Shown one piece after another: positions 10,370 through 22,247 of a stretch of DNA of 64,000 bases. The notes below the pieces were generated by a model. It made no database searches, had not been told where the DNA came from, and was given only the letters and a program-made list of their open reading frames with translations. The stretch comes from Babylonia areolata (taxonomy: Eukaryota > Mollusca > Gastropoda > Neogastropoda > Buccinidae). The stretch is from NCBI RefSeq assembly GCF_041734735.1, contig NC_134878.1, forward strand, positions 39,169,713-39,233,712. The letters run 5' to 3'. Position 1 is the first letter of the stretch. The number at the start of each line of letters is the position of its first letter. A program made the translations under genes and the position numbers.

Positions 10370-11460
10370 TTAACCCTTTCATTGCCAGGAAAATAAGATT
10401 TAAGTGAAATCTATTTGCCAGGGTTTTTTTCCCCAAAGAACGTGTATATATATGTAAAAAAAATTCTGTGCTCTTTGTTATTGGAGAAAGACCCATATAT
10501 ATTTTCTGAAAAATAAATGTTTAAAGAATACAAAACACATGATGTTTTCTGATTTTATGTATTTTTAGTGACATGCTGTTGTTTTGAAATCAGTGCTTTG
10601 GTTTTTTGTCACATTTTCAACTTGTTCATTACAAACATTAGTCAGGTAATTTGCACTAAAATATGTTTTCTGGACAAATGGATAATACTTGCACACACAA
10701 ATTAATCTAGAACAACCACAATAAAAAAAAAAAAAAAAAGAGAGACATACATGATGCACTGTGACCTCTCCAAGTGATAATATGGATGTGAGGCTACGCC
10801 CCCTCGGTCTCCACCCCTCTCCTCTTCACCCCTCTCACACACCGTCACACACTGTCACATCATCCAGTTCTCATCAGTTTGTGCTGGCTGAGTGCCAAGA
10901 AAATTGCTCACACTGTGTCCTGCTAAAAATTCGGTCACTTTCTGTCAACTGCTAGGGTTGTAAAGTTGGCATCACTCACTGATAGTCGTGTCTTAGCCAG
11001 TCTCTTCATTGCTCCCTTTATTTTCTATCAAATCATCCTTCATAAGTTCACCACTGTCTTTTCCTTCGAATTTACACTTCAGTTCTTTCTGAGCATCAGC
11101 TAAAGAAAGCAATCTTGGTTGGTTTCATGCAACCACGATCGCATGTCTTGAGCACGGGGTCCGACATTTTGTTGAGCGAGCAAGGAGAGGAGCCATGCAA
11201 ACTGCAACAACAATCCAACCAAAATGTTCAGATAAAGGACTGCCTCATGACCGCTCATGACGTAGATGGGGTTTCTAGCTATGAATAGAATCTAGAAAGA
11301 TTCCCCAAGCTAAAGCTACCAGCATTTTTGTCAACGAACTGAACGCAAAGCAGGGAAAAGTCAGAATATTTCGATGACGAGTTGTCTCGTCATTGTGGCA
11401 ACGAAGCGTACATGCTAGCGCTGATGAGTTATCTCGTCATATAGGCAGCCTAGGGGTTAA
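10370..11460 (-). mobile_element. TTAA (piggyBac-like) element, family A, copy 1, nested in LINE
   Basis: The element runs from TTAACCCTTTCATTGCCAGG to GCAGCCTAGGGGTTAA (1091 bp). It matches the inverted copy at 25133-26185 nearly end to end. The TTAA at the two edges is the target duplication, and removing the insert with one TTAA gives a LINE frame reading VNTYV|KDLWQ. Near the right end there are two copies of a TGACGAG/CTCGTCA-type palindrome about 45 bp apart. In the sister copy, the strand reading in from that end encodes SLADAQKELEHKFEGEDSGE, an acidic segment like the N-terminus of piggyBac transposases. There is no transposase core. Confidence 0.85.
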
Positions 11461-11886
11461 GGATCTTTGGCAAGAGGAGTGGAACACCCAGACGGACAAC
11501 AAGCTGTTCCAAATCCGTCCAGACCAAAAAGAGATTAGAGACCCTCCCATCAGTGGTGCGCATGGGGCACACTTTTTTTTTAATTTTTTTTTTTTTTTTT
11601 TTACTCATTCTTACTTGTTGAAGGGGGAGGAGAACTGTATTCCCTGTGATGAGCCTCTCACCGTGAAACAAGTGCTCCTTGACTTTTGGGATCTGCATGA
11701 CGTTAGACACAGACATTACACGGCAGATTCTCTAAAGACTTTGTTTTGTGATGGCCTGCTGTGGACGCGGATGGACTTCTTGAAAAAAGTGAACATTTTT
11801 AATCAGATATGAAGGTTTTTAACTATGGAAGGTTTATGAACTTTGAGTGGAAAGCTTAAACTTGTTTAAAGCGGTGACTAGTTTTT

Positions 11887-13504
11887 GACTCACTTGTGTA
11901 AACAAAGTGAGTCTATGTTTTAACCTGGTGTTCGGTTGTCTGTGTATGTGTCTGTGTGTCTGTGTGTCCATGGTAAACTTAAACATTGCCATTTTCTCTG
12001 CAAATACTTTGTCAGTTGACACCAAATTAGGCATAAAAATAGGAAAAATTCAGTTCTTTCCAGTCATCTTGTTTAAAACAATATTGCACCTCTGGGATGG
12101 GCACAAAAAAATAAAAAAGAAGCCTAATTATATGCAAACTGCATTTACTGTTATATTTACATTGTTTTTATTCTTTAAACTTGGCACTTTGATCTGATAT
12201 TCTGACACAACAACAAGAGCAGTCATTGTTATCATTTTTTGTTCAAACAGGAACTTCTTTTGCTAAGCATGGAAGTTATATTTATTTTGCAAACGTTTTG
12301 GTGCAGATAGTAAAGAAGGGAAATTAATCTGTAATTAATGCTAGGGGACTTGATTTGCTTTAAACTGATCTTTCCCATCTTAAACATTACATTTTGAAAT
12401 TATACTCAGTACATAAAAAGCTTTTGTGTTTTACTCTCAGTGTACAGGGCTTTCACTATGTTCATTCGCCCAAGTGGTCTTTTTCGGAAAATACTAAAAT
12501 CAGTAGGACGAGTGGACTTATAGATCTATTGGCTGAGCCTTGAAGGTCATGGGCAAAAGTCAATTGCGTACACATATTTATAGATATTCAAAGCGCGTGC
12601 TGATATTCTTCACTAACGCGAACGACGCCATTTTGTTTCAAGTTGTTGACCTGCCCGTTCAATCCTATATTCAATCGACAATACACGATAACATGTGATG
12701 GAAAGTTGGAGAAGGAGACCGTTGAATATTTATTCAGAGAAAGATTTGTGAATGCCTCATCACTTACTGGATTATGTCCCAAACTGCCATAAAAATATCC
12801 ACAGAATCAGTCAGAATTCAGAGTTAAAAATTGTAAACCATGCGAGTTAATACCCTTGAATTGGTGAAACGTAAAAATTTCCAGTCTTGACTTTTCTCAA
12901 AACGAAGTCTTTTTCACTTCATACGACATTTAGAAGTACTTGTACTTGGCTCTACATGTTATTAGTTTAACAAAACACTAAATTTTCATATCAGCTTTAA
13001 AACTATAAAACTAGAATGAACATAAAAGAGAAATTGAATCGACCGTGCCGTACTTCATTCCTGGCGGGTGTAACTAAACATGTACATCTATCAAGATCTA
13101 GAGAAAACAGCTAAATGTTGCAGTGTGATTGCGGCAATAGCCACGTCTCCTTTACCGTGGACTTAAAAAGAATTTTTATTGCCCTTAAAGGTTTTTTGAA
13201 TGCCCAAGATACACCAGAATAATATGATTTAAACAGTGTTCTCACTGTGAATACTGCAACCGATTTATCGCCCTTTAAGAAGGTATGTTCAGATATTGAA
13301 TTTTAGAATGTCAGTTAAGGAGCCACGATAGTGTAATGGGTAAGACAGTTTCTTCTCACCCGAACACGCGGGGTCAGGACTTTTCTTTCTTTTTTTTTTT
13401 TTTTTTTAACCCGAAGCTTTATAATAACAAATACAGAACACATTTTAACGATTATTATTTCTTTTTTTTTTAAAGTGTATCAGTTTTTCTATCACAAGTG
13501 AGTC
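11887..13504. mobile_element. TIR element with GACTCACTTGTG ends, nested in LINE 3' UTR
   Basis: GACTCACTTGTG at 11887 faces CACAAGTGAGTC ending at 13504. The left end also folds on itself: GACTCACTT and AAAGTGAGTC are separated by GTGTAAAC. A second, shorter copy starts at 49987 with the same end, the same TGTGTC-rich microsatellite seed, and the shared motif AACGTCTCCTTACCG/CACGTCTCCTTTACCG, showing it is a mobile repeat. It interrupts the 3' UTR of the LINE whose tail resumes at about 13505. A tRNA-like A-box segment (CACGATAGTGTAATGGGTAA, 13325) is included. No transposase is encoded and the superfamily is unknown. Confidence 0.65.
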
Positions 13505-13918
13505 TTGAAGTCCTTGCCTCTCTTGTTATTGTATTTTTTTACCCATGACCTGAAGTACTAACATGGCGATAGCCTTGAGATGGCCTTAGTGGTTGGCGAG
13601 GCTCAAAGCACCAAAATTTGATTTGATTTGAGGTGTGCATTCTTGAATCTCCCATGGATCATTGATAGTGTAATAATATCATATATGATATGCATTTTGT
13701 CAGTGGTACTGTGCTTTTCTTGTGTGCGCACTCCGTATCATGTTGATGAATTTGAATAAGCAGGTCATTGGTGATGCTTGTATGTATGCCAAATGGATTA
13801 TTGGGAACTCTTTAGATATATATAATTCTGTTACTTTTTAAAGTTAATAGTAATTGATTAAGCACTTTAAAAATTTTAAAAAGATACATTTAATTTTTCT
13901 ATGTTTTTCATGTTTCAG

Positions 13919-14057
13919 ACGAGACAAAACCTTGAACTACTTCAACATCATGTTGAAAAAGCGAGTAAAGAATGAAGACAGAGATACCGAACTGGATGAG
14001 GAAGAGAAAACAGCCAAAAGCAAAGCTTCAAAGTCAAAGAAAAAAAATAAAGACTTT
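13919..14057 (+). CDS. GTF2F1: TFIIF-alpha (RAP74), exon 4, start of charged linker
   Basis: The exon completes the split arginine codon and adds 46 codons, ending in phase 0 (residues 152-198). RDKTLNYFNIMLKKRVKNED corresponds to human RNKVLNHFSIMQQRRLKDQD and fly KVMNYFSLMLRKRLRGDEEE, the helix that follows the dimerisation domain. The rest (DEEEKTAKSKASKSKKK) is the beginning of the highly charged central region. The acceptor is CATGTTTCAG and the donor GACTTT|GTAAGT. The intron upstream is about 6.9 kb and that downstream about 9.4 kb, both mostly transposons. Confidence 0.95.
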
Positions 14058-14162
14058 GTAAGTGTGAAAATAAAGAAATGTTGATGATTTAAATGTAACT
14101 AGTTTTAAAGTGTCTTGTTCTATGCTTATGAGTTATATAAATACATACATGTGTATGAATGT

Positions 14163-14291
14163 CGGTTTGTGTGTGTGTGTGCATGTGCGAGCGTCTGTTT
14201 GTGTATGTGTGTGTTTGTGTGTGCCTATGTGTCAGTGTGTGTATGGGTGGAGGGTAGCTGCTATGTACAAATGTATGTTGAAATGTATGTA

Positions 14292-14329
<38 letters not shown>

Positions 14330-14330
14330 T
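14163..14330. repeat. (GT)n microsatellite cluster
   Basis: Interrupted GT/TATG repeats run through this stretch, with an uninterrupted (GT) tract of about 18 units near 14296-14328. All open frames across it are simple-sequence artefacts. Confidence 0.9.
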
Positions 14331-14491
14331 TATTCACATTTTGGTGCGTGTACATAACATTGATATAATGTGTTATGTAAACAGAAGTGTTTTTGTAAAG
14401 CACCTAGAGCAGATTTCTGGATAGTGTGCTATTCTAGTATCCATTATTATTATTGTTATGTTTATTAATATAATCAGTACAAAATAGAATT

Positions 14492-15300
14492 ACTGTAAAG
14501 TTCGGTCTATTGAGCGCACTGGTATATAAGCCGCACCCACTAAATTTTGGAAAAAATTGAACTTTATACATACATAAGCACACCGGTTTGTAAACCGCAC
14601 TTATTTCTGGTACCGGAACACATACTGATACTACAGGAAAGCTGTCGATACTGTAGGTTATGAAATAAACACAAGTGGGAACAACACAAAGAAAAGCAAG
14701 CGAAAATACTGCTAGTGCCACAAAAAAATAATAAATAAACACAACGAAAATAAGATCCATAATTTAGGGTTAGTCACATTTATTCAACGTCATCCTGCTC
14801 ACTGAATCCACTAAAATCTTCGTCTTCAGTGTCTGAGTTGAAGAGAACCAGCACAGCTTCCTCCGCCATCTTGTTACTGACTTCAGCCTCGCTTTCACTT
14901 CATGAACATGAAGGTGTAGGTCGCTGCTGGTTCGTCCCTTGCACTGTCGTCTCCTAGGTCAATCGCCTTCAATTTGAAGGCTGCATCATAGGCATAACGT
15001 CGCGTTTTTGGCATGATGAGGGTGTACGCCTGAGCACAGTAGAACTGAATGCTGATCTGAAGGCTTTAATGTGTGCGGATTTGATTTATAAAATGTGAAC
15101 AGTTAGCACACAATCCTGAAGCTCATCCAAAAATTCATGGACAGAAATCATGATTTTGGTGAGTTGAAGGGCAGCTAAGAATAGACGAGAACGTGACACT
15201 CCTGGGATCGTTAAAATCCGTAGATAAGCTGCATCATTGTATAAGCCGCAGAGGTTGAAGCTGGGGTAAAAAGTTGCGGCTTATGGACCAAACTTTACAG
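14492..15300 (-). mobile_element. Tigger/pogo-like DNA transposon, internally deleted
   Basis: The ends are inverted: ACTGTAAAGTTCGGTC at 14491 and GGACCAAACTTTACAGT ending at 15301, each followed inward by a TATAAGCCGCA-type motif. On the minus strand a start at about 15014 reads MPKTRRYAYDAAFKLKAIDL, the opening of the helix-turn-helix DNA-binding domain of CENP-B/pogo-type transposases, and soon afterwards, in another frame, NKMAEEAVLVLFNSD and DEDFSGFSEQDDVE with a stop, an acidic C-terminal tail of the kind these proteins end with. The start and end of the gene are fused and the DDE catalytic core is gone, so it is a non-autonomous derivative. Confidence 0.7.
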
Positions 15301-15301
15301 T

Positions 15302-15794
15302 GGTAGTAATTTGGATAAGTGTGCATGATGATACACACTTACATGCACAGATGCTTTTATGGTCTCAGGGCTCAACATTAATGATTGCTTGACTGTCCTG
15401 GGCAAGAAGACTGTCAAGTTGGGCAAGTTAATTCTTTTCTGAACTTGCCTGATCAGGCAAGGGATATTTTTAAAGACTGGTATGTTTTTGTTCTTAACCA
15501 TCAGTCACACTCCCAATACAATCCTATCATATATTGTTTAGGAGATGACATTTTGAGTCACGACTTAAGTGATCAGGATGAAGACTTGTACAGTTGTGAC
15601 TTGCCATTAGTTGCTTTCTTTGGACAGCCAGTAGTTATTTTTCTTGCAACCCTGTCCGGTTTGTCTTCTGGCGATCACACAACAACAAGGGACCGAAGTC
15701 TTATCCATCTTGCAACTTGGTGGTCATGGATCTATTCCCCTGACATACTGAGCACATCATTCTCCATGCTTCAAGCTGCAGAACAGGAAGAGGA
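15302..15794. other. Intronic sequence, no gene supported
   Basis: A 144-codon open frame spans 15385-15819 but its sequence matches nothing I know and its end is made of family A element sequence. A short repeat of TGGGCAAGTTGGGCAAGTTA type lies near 15410-15430. I see nothing else. Confidence 0.4.
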
Positions 15795-15925
15795 TGAAAT
15801 TTTAGTGCAAATTACCTGACTAATGTTTTATAATGAACAAGTTGAAAATGTGACAAAAAACATAACAATGATTCTCAAAACAACAGACTGTCACTGAAAA
15901 TATATAAAATGGGAAAATAAGGTCC
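15795..15925. mobile_element. Internal fragment of TTAA family A element
   Basis: About 125 bp (ATTTTAGTGCAAATTACCTG ... ATAAAATGGGAAAATAAGG) match the middle of the family A element at 25890-26010. Neither end is present. Confidence 0.7.
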
Positions 15926-16135
15926 TTTGACCTTTTAGCATGATAATTATCACCACAGCTGCTGCAGGTAATACCTGAGAGATCCAGTCTCTTAGAGAAG
16001 TACTGACAAAGAATCTAAAGTAGACCAGAAGGATCTAGAAGATTCACTTAGGTTTGCTTTTGAACATGTGTGCAGGTGACTGGCATAGAAATCATCACCT
16101 TACAGGCAATCATGATGCTAAGTTAATCTCATTTT

Positions 16136-18210
16136 CTCTTTTCCTTCTCTATCGAAAACGATGCAGTCTGGTTTGAAAATTGCTTTCTCCAGTGTCTCAG
16201 AGGAACCTAGAAGTTATTGGTTACTGAGCAGGTTCTTCACATTCTGTGGAAGTCCTTCAGTGACAAAGGTTCTTTGTGAAGCCTTGAAAACAAAATCTGA
16301 GGTACCCATGCCCTTGGCTTTGATTCTCGGGAACTCGTAAAGACATTTTCCATACTAGACGAGAAGTAAGCAGATTCCAGCAGTTTCCGTCTGGCTATAT
16401 CTTTCAGTTTCTCTTAAAGCTTCTCCAACTACAGATATTTGTAATAAGTTTCCTTTCTTACTTTTCTGTTGCAAATCCTTTGCAATCAGGTTTGAAAAAT
16501 TATTTTTCCGGTGTCTCAGAGGAATGCCTAAAGTTTCTTGGCTGCTGTTGAACAACTTCATTATCTTTTGTGGAGGTCCTTAAATGGCAAAGCGTTTATA
16601 GCCATGCCCTGGGCTGAGGCCCTCAAAAATTTACAGATATGTCCATGTGATATAAGGAATCTGCCATCAGTCTGTCTTACTATGTATCAGTTGAAGCTTT
16701 TTTAACTGAACCTGCAGCCGTCGGTGATAAGAAAAACAGACAAAAGGCTCTCCAGTCGATTCTTCAACATTTATAATGCAGTCTGGGACTTCGTATACTT
16801 TTGGTGTGATATTGTTACATGCTTGCTCTCTCCTGATGACATTTCTTCTATCATCTTTTACCATCACCAAGTTCACTTTGGCAGATACGCATATGTAAAC
16901 GCAAAATCATGAAACCCAAAACTGTCCACTAGTTAATCATCGGTCACAATCAAGACCACACTATAAAACTACAGATCCCATAAAATCATATTCTTGAAAT
17001 ATTTCCTGTTTGAGGATAGGAGAGATAGACAAGATATTTTTACATTTATAAGACTTGACATGACATCTACATGGTTGAAGCCTTTTTACAGGTTGGACCC
17101 ATGATAACCTCTCATTTACCTTCAAGATGCCAAATTGTGTTGCTTCGTTTGGAAAACAATTGTTTAATCTTTAAAGAACACTCTAAATACATTAAAATCA
17201 ATCTGCTTTATTCCTGTGAGTGTTAGGGGGGAAGGTGGTAGGTGCTTGGTGGATAAATTCATATTCCTGACTAATATTGCTTATTTGCATTATATAGACA
17301 ATGTATTTTGCTTTTCCTGTTCTGCAGCTGAAGCAACATTTTTCAGTCTTTATATTCAAATGTTGCAAGTCCTGATGACATATGTGCAATCTTAAAAACT
17401 ATTTTTTCTTTTGTGCTTCTCTGTTCAAAGAAAAAAACACTTTGGCTTGCAAAATGCTTTCTCCGATGTCTTGGATGACTGCCTAAATGTTTTTGGCTGC
17501 AGTTTAACAACTTCATCATCAAAGGGAGATTGTTTTTTTGTGTGTGGTTAATTCTGAAGCTTTTTATAGCTATCTCCATGCTGTGGGCTTAGGTCCTAAT
17601 AAATTTCCAGACATGTCCATGCGATATAGGCAGTCAGCAGGTTCCAGCAGTCACCATGTAAGTATATTTTGTCTGATGCTTCTCCAACTGAAATTGCAGC
17701 CATTTGTGTTAAAAATACAGACCAAAGGCTCTCCAGTCAATTCTTCAACACTTATAATGCTGTCTGGGACTTCCTCAACTTTTGATGGGAGATTGTTTCA
17801 TAGTTGCTGTCTCTTGACGCCATTTCTTCTATCTTCTTTTACCATAACCAGGCTCACTTTTACAGATACATAAAACGAATGTAAATGTGAAATCCTGATA
17901 CCCCAACCTGTCCACTATTCAATCATCAATCATCGGCAGCAAACAAGAGCACACAATAGAATTATCACCCCCCTAAAATCACATTCTTGAAACATTTGCT
18001 GTTTGAGGATAGGAGTTAGACAAAATCTTGTTAATTCATAAACATCTGGTTGGCCCCATGATGGCCTCACAATTACCTTCAAGATTCTATATTGTTTGGC
18101 TTCGTGTGGAAAACTATTGTAAAATAATCACAGAACACTCTAAATATGTTTGAAACCAGTCTGCTTTATTCCTGTGAATGTTAGGGGGAGGTGGTAGGTG
18201 ATTTTCCCAT
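16136..18210 (-). repeat. Diverged tandem duplication of unknown origin
   Basis: Blocks recur in order. A block with TTGCTTTCTCCAGTGTCTCAGAGGA-type sequence occurs near 16185, 16495 and 17455; one with CTCTCCAGTCRATTCTTCAA near 16748 and 17728; one with AGTCTGCTTTATTCCTGTGA-type sequence near 17205 and 18160. Unit length is about 950-1000 bp. On the minus strand two copies keep a related peptide: MVKDDRRN ... VPDCIINVEESTGEPFVCF (about 16870-16740) and MVKEDRRN ... VPDSIISVEELTGEPLVC (about 17840-17720). I do not recognise the protein. It may be exons of a duplicated minus-strand gene fragment or part of an unknown transposon; the copies contain stops. Confidence 0.6.
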
Positions 18211-18779
18211 CCGACGCGTCACTCCGACAGCATGACTTTTTAAAATCCAAGTCCGCATATGCGGACATTGGCATCCAACGCTTTCTCCGACGATTTCTCC
18301 GATTCGGGTTGGGATGCCCACGGCACTAAGGGACATTATAATTATTCCCCTTGCACTCGTTTTCACCTGTGTCGGTTACGGTGGCATCGAACCACGGACT
18401 CTCACACACAACATGACACTCCTCCCTGTTCAGCGAGGACACGTCGCACAAGGGGGATATGTGCTCTAAAGACACCTTCCTTTTCGGCGCCAAGGGAGGC
18501 AACTCCACATTTGTAACCTAGGCGCTCGAAGCTGTGGTTAGTTTCGCCGACACAGCACATCACTCCTGCTCCACGTGCTGTCCACCAACGATGTTTTCTT
18601 TCGGTTTCTCATTGGGTCCTCATGCCCAGTCAGGGACTTTACACATCTTTGCATAGCAACTGCACTTTTTTTGCTGTTTCTCAGGCTATTGGCCACAGGA
18701 AATGCATCACAATATTTCCCCTTCTATCCATTTGATTTATTATCACAAGCAACAATCACGAAATATATATATACATATT

Positions 18780-18854
18780 TAAAAACAACCCCCCCCCCAA
18801 AAAAACAACAACAACAACAAAAAAAAAAAATCTCTATATATATATATATACACA

Positions 18855-18912
<58 letters not shown>
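18780..18912. repeat. A-rich, (TA)n and (CA)n simple repeats
   Basis: A C8/A-rich stretch, then (ATAT)n and (AC)n tracts. The open frames on both strands here are simple-sequence artefacts. Confidence 0.9.
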
Positions 18913-21884
18913 TATATACATATGTATGAGATATATTGCTACATTCATACACATTTCTGCTTTCACTTATAGATGCGTACTTATCCATCGGTATACACAT
19001 GTGTATGTGCTTATGGGATAGGTTCAGACGACTTTCATATTAACATGTACAATTATATTTCTATCTCTATTCATTGACATCTATTCATTGAGATTCCCTA
19101 CATAGCAATATAGGCACACTTGCATTTGCGGCCTTCTGTTCACAATGCCCAGAACTCTCTGCCTCTACGTACTGGCACTTTATTCATATGCGTATGTACA
19201 TCTCATATGTAGGTGCATGGACAGATTCCTTTCCATTGATGATTATGCACACTTACCCACTTACTTGGGTATATCTGTGCACGCTACACGTATGCTTATA
19301 CAGCCGCTTATTTCTTGTGTCTCGATCTCTTGTCATTGGCATACTTCTGACATCATCACTTGAGCTGATGGAAGTTTTTATTCCCTTGGCACATATATGT
19401 ATTCATTTTCATAAATTCATCCCTACCTTGCTTTTGGAGGACGACTGCACTCACAAAAATAAAATAAAATAATAATAGCCTCATTCACGCCTGAATGTAT
19501 GCTCCTTCACATTTCAGTAGTGGCTGGTCCTTAGGGATCCACACACACCCCCTTCACACCCACAGGGCTAAGAATGCCTCTCTTGGTGCAAGGACGGACA
19601 AGGCAACCCAACTCATTTGCCTGCAACAATCACCCATAAGGCTGGAGATGCACAAGGAAGGATGAGGCAGTCCAACTTAGAGGTGCCACTCTGGACACAC
19701 ATGCCTTTCATTCCTTCCAAGTTTGTAAGGCATCCCTTTCTCCCCTTGCCTACAACAACCCTTGGTTTGCACCACTGTGATTGTGACAAAAGCTCCACAC
19801 AGGCCCTACATCCTAGCCAGCCTTCCCATGAAGAGGTGTCTATCTTGCCTTACAAGTTTTAGTGACCCAAAAACTGCCCACTGGGCAGGAGACAGTCACC
19901 CTCAGCCCATCTCTTCTACTCCTCTCTAGTAGCAGAAGGCCTGGGTCATAATTGTTTTCCTCTACATTTGGGAGAAAGGCATATTGACGAGGACGGATGC
20001 GTCCCACAAAGCACAACGAACCGTCCATTAGCCACAGGGGTGTACCTTTCTGCCCACTCATACCAGCACGGCAGATGCCGCATTCAAGCACATCAGTTCA
20101 CCCCATCACCTTGCTTGAACACAAATCCAGCATCAACGTCTCAAACAATTGGCGTTTGAAAGCACTTTCTGCACTTAGTCTTCCCTGTCCGATCCTTTCG
20201 GCCACTACACACAACCACTGCTGTGGTTACAGATGGCCATTCCTCCTCAAGCACTGTCTTTCCAATGAGACACTTCCTGAGGTTTCTAGCCTAGGCAGGC
20301 TATCCCATCATGGAGCCCCAGCCTTCGGTCAAGGGCCTGTCAGAGGATGACTTTGTTGTCACTTCGGAAGCAAGCACCATGTCTTTCTGACACACGGTTG
20401 CACCACAAGACCCCGTCAACTCTTTCCGGCTTCCTTACATTGCAACATAATCTGCATGGTGAACACCTTCGTCCCTGAAGCACACAGCAGCTGTTTCCTG
20501 ATTTACCCATGCTGATTGGTGTCCTCCTAGGAACAGTATATGATAATCAGTCGTGTACGACAGTCTCCATCAGAACAGCAGAGGAAGCATCTGCTGTCCA
20601 GTCTATTCGGGCTGGAATTCGATTATACAATTTATAGTAGAGAGTGTTTTGCCCAAGTTGCATCCCCGGTCCCTCAATCAAGAGGGCCTTAGGACTCATC
20701 ATTGGGACGGTTCCCAAAGGCTACTTAGGCCTAAGGCTACAGCACTAAGTCCCAGTGCAATTTGACTTCTAGTCTGAGAGACATAGTCATTCATGAAAGA
20801 CTAAGCTGCAAATGATTTCCCTTTGCAATTAAGAAACCACTGATAATACAGCTCTCACCTTGCAGTTGGCCATACTAAAAACGTATGTCAGATCAGTGCC
20901 TTGATGTCAATAGCCAGTACAACACATCTTGAGCCTCTTACCTCCCTGCCCCGCCCCGCTCCATCCCAGACTCAGTGCGCACCACACACAGCCAGAGGCC
21001 TGTCATGGATCCGGTCCCCTTTCTCACTAAAGAACCTTCAGCAAAAATTTTCCCCATGGAAACCCTCTTCCATTTGGGAATTCCACCACAGAATGAGACT
21101 TAATGACCTGGAGGCACATGAAGTGCACTTCCACAGCCTGATCCAACCCAGCCATTGACTGCCGACAACTTTCTGCAGGTTACTCCAACATGCCACACTC
21201 AGGCAGAGAAGCCACCAAGCCTTCCGTATGCCCCTTCGTGATGGTACCTACCTGGGCAATTACACAACCCTGTCCCAGAGACACCAGGGACATCAAGTCT
21301 TTTGTTGCCAAATGTCTGCCATTCTATGCATAGGGAACATACCAGTGCTGTCATTTTTTGACAACGCAGGGTGGGAGGGGGGGGGGGGAGTGCCCATCGC
21401 CTGTCAGCTCGCATGGAGGAGCTCCACAGATCTGGCTGTCATGCCTGAGGCAGGCCCAACATGGTGACCTACCTCTGTCTCGTGCCACAGTTTCCTTCAA
21501 ACACAAAAACCACTTCCACTATCGGCCCACATCCGTTGTGGAATCATCAGATCAAACCACATGCGCACCTCCTTGCATTGACGCTCATCCGCGCTCATCC
21601 ACTCAGCTGTGGTCCACAGACCTCCCCCACAATACAGCTGTGGACCTCTGTCTTCTTTACCCGCACTAATGTCCTTAGGTGACACAGTACACTCTACTTT
21701 CGTCAAATTCTACTTGAGGGACACCTATCGCCTTAGGGATAATGGCTCATCGACTTCTACCAGAGAGATGTCGCACGCCTGCGGGTTGATGGCGCAAGAG
21801 CCATCGCTTCTGTGGTAGCTGCACAACAGACCATCACAGCACACAGACAGTAGAACAGGCGAGCCCTCCACCTTGTCGCGCTAT

Positions 21885-22247
21885 TCTGCACTAGTTGGGT
21901 CACGGTTAAGTATGTGTAATTAAAAGGAAATTTTCTATCTAAAATTACGTTTAAATAACATACTTACCGTGACCCAAATTTAAGACCCTCCCGTCCTCCC
22001 CGCTTCCTGTTCTCCCTGCTTGCTGCGCTGGTGATGGCATATTGCCGTCAAAAGAGGACGATAACCAGCGGGACAAAGGGGAGGTTACCTACTTCCGGGA
22101 GGTTATCGGCCGTAGTTTCGTCTGCTCCGCATAGGCGGATAGTAGTTTGCACAGGACAGGAATGTCAGACCCCTGCCGGAGTCTGCACTAGTTGGGTCAC
22201 GGTAAGTATGTTATTTAAACGTAATTTTAGATAGAAAATTTCCTTTT
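21885..22247. repeat. DIRS-type internal complementary region and right inverted repeat
   Basis: The segment at about 21890-21980 (GTTGGGTCACGGTTAAG ... AACATACTTACCGTGACCCA) is complementary to the segment at 22190-22247 (GTTGGGTCACGGTAAGTATG ... TAGATAGAAAATTTCC). This paired arrangement just after the recombinase end is the DIRS signature. The motif TCACGGTAAGTATG parallels CATGGTAAGTATATG in the other DIRS family at 33090. Confidence 0.7.

Larger units (their letters stand above)
8154..13632 (+). mobile_element. I/Nimb-type LINE with RNase H, split by two insertions
   Basis: The host parts are about 8154-10369, 11461-11886 and 13505-13632. RT motifs: PGLDEVHYKLLKHLP, YRPIALTSCICELMEKMVN (8600-8655), EKAYDTTWKFGIL (8824-8860), GVLQGSILFPALFSIKIN (8983-9036) and the catalytic FADDF (9081-9095). 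An RNase H part follows: IFTDSSKS near 9955-9975 and VWVPGNVGIHGNKRADQLAK near 10232-10293. After the first insertion the tail resumes with EEWNTQTDNK and CIPCDEPLTVKQVLLD. The 3' end is AAATTTGATTTGATTTGA near 13612-13632. Stops, frameshifts and a T-run at 8801-8818 break it. The 5' part (ORF1, endonuclease) is missing. Confidence 0.85.

Noticed and set aside
15385-15819. 144-codon + strand open frame
   Set aside because: No recognisable domain, no splice or promoter support, and its end lies in a transposon fragment.
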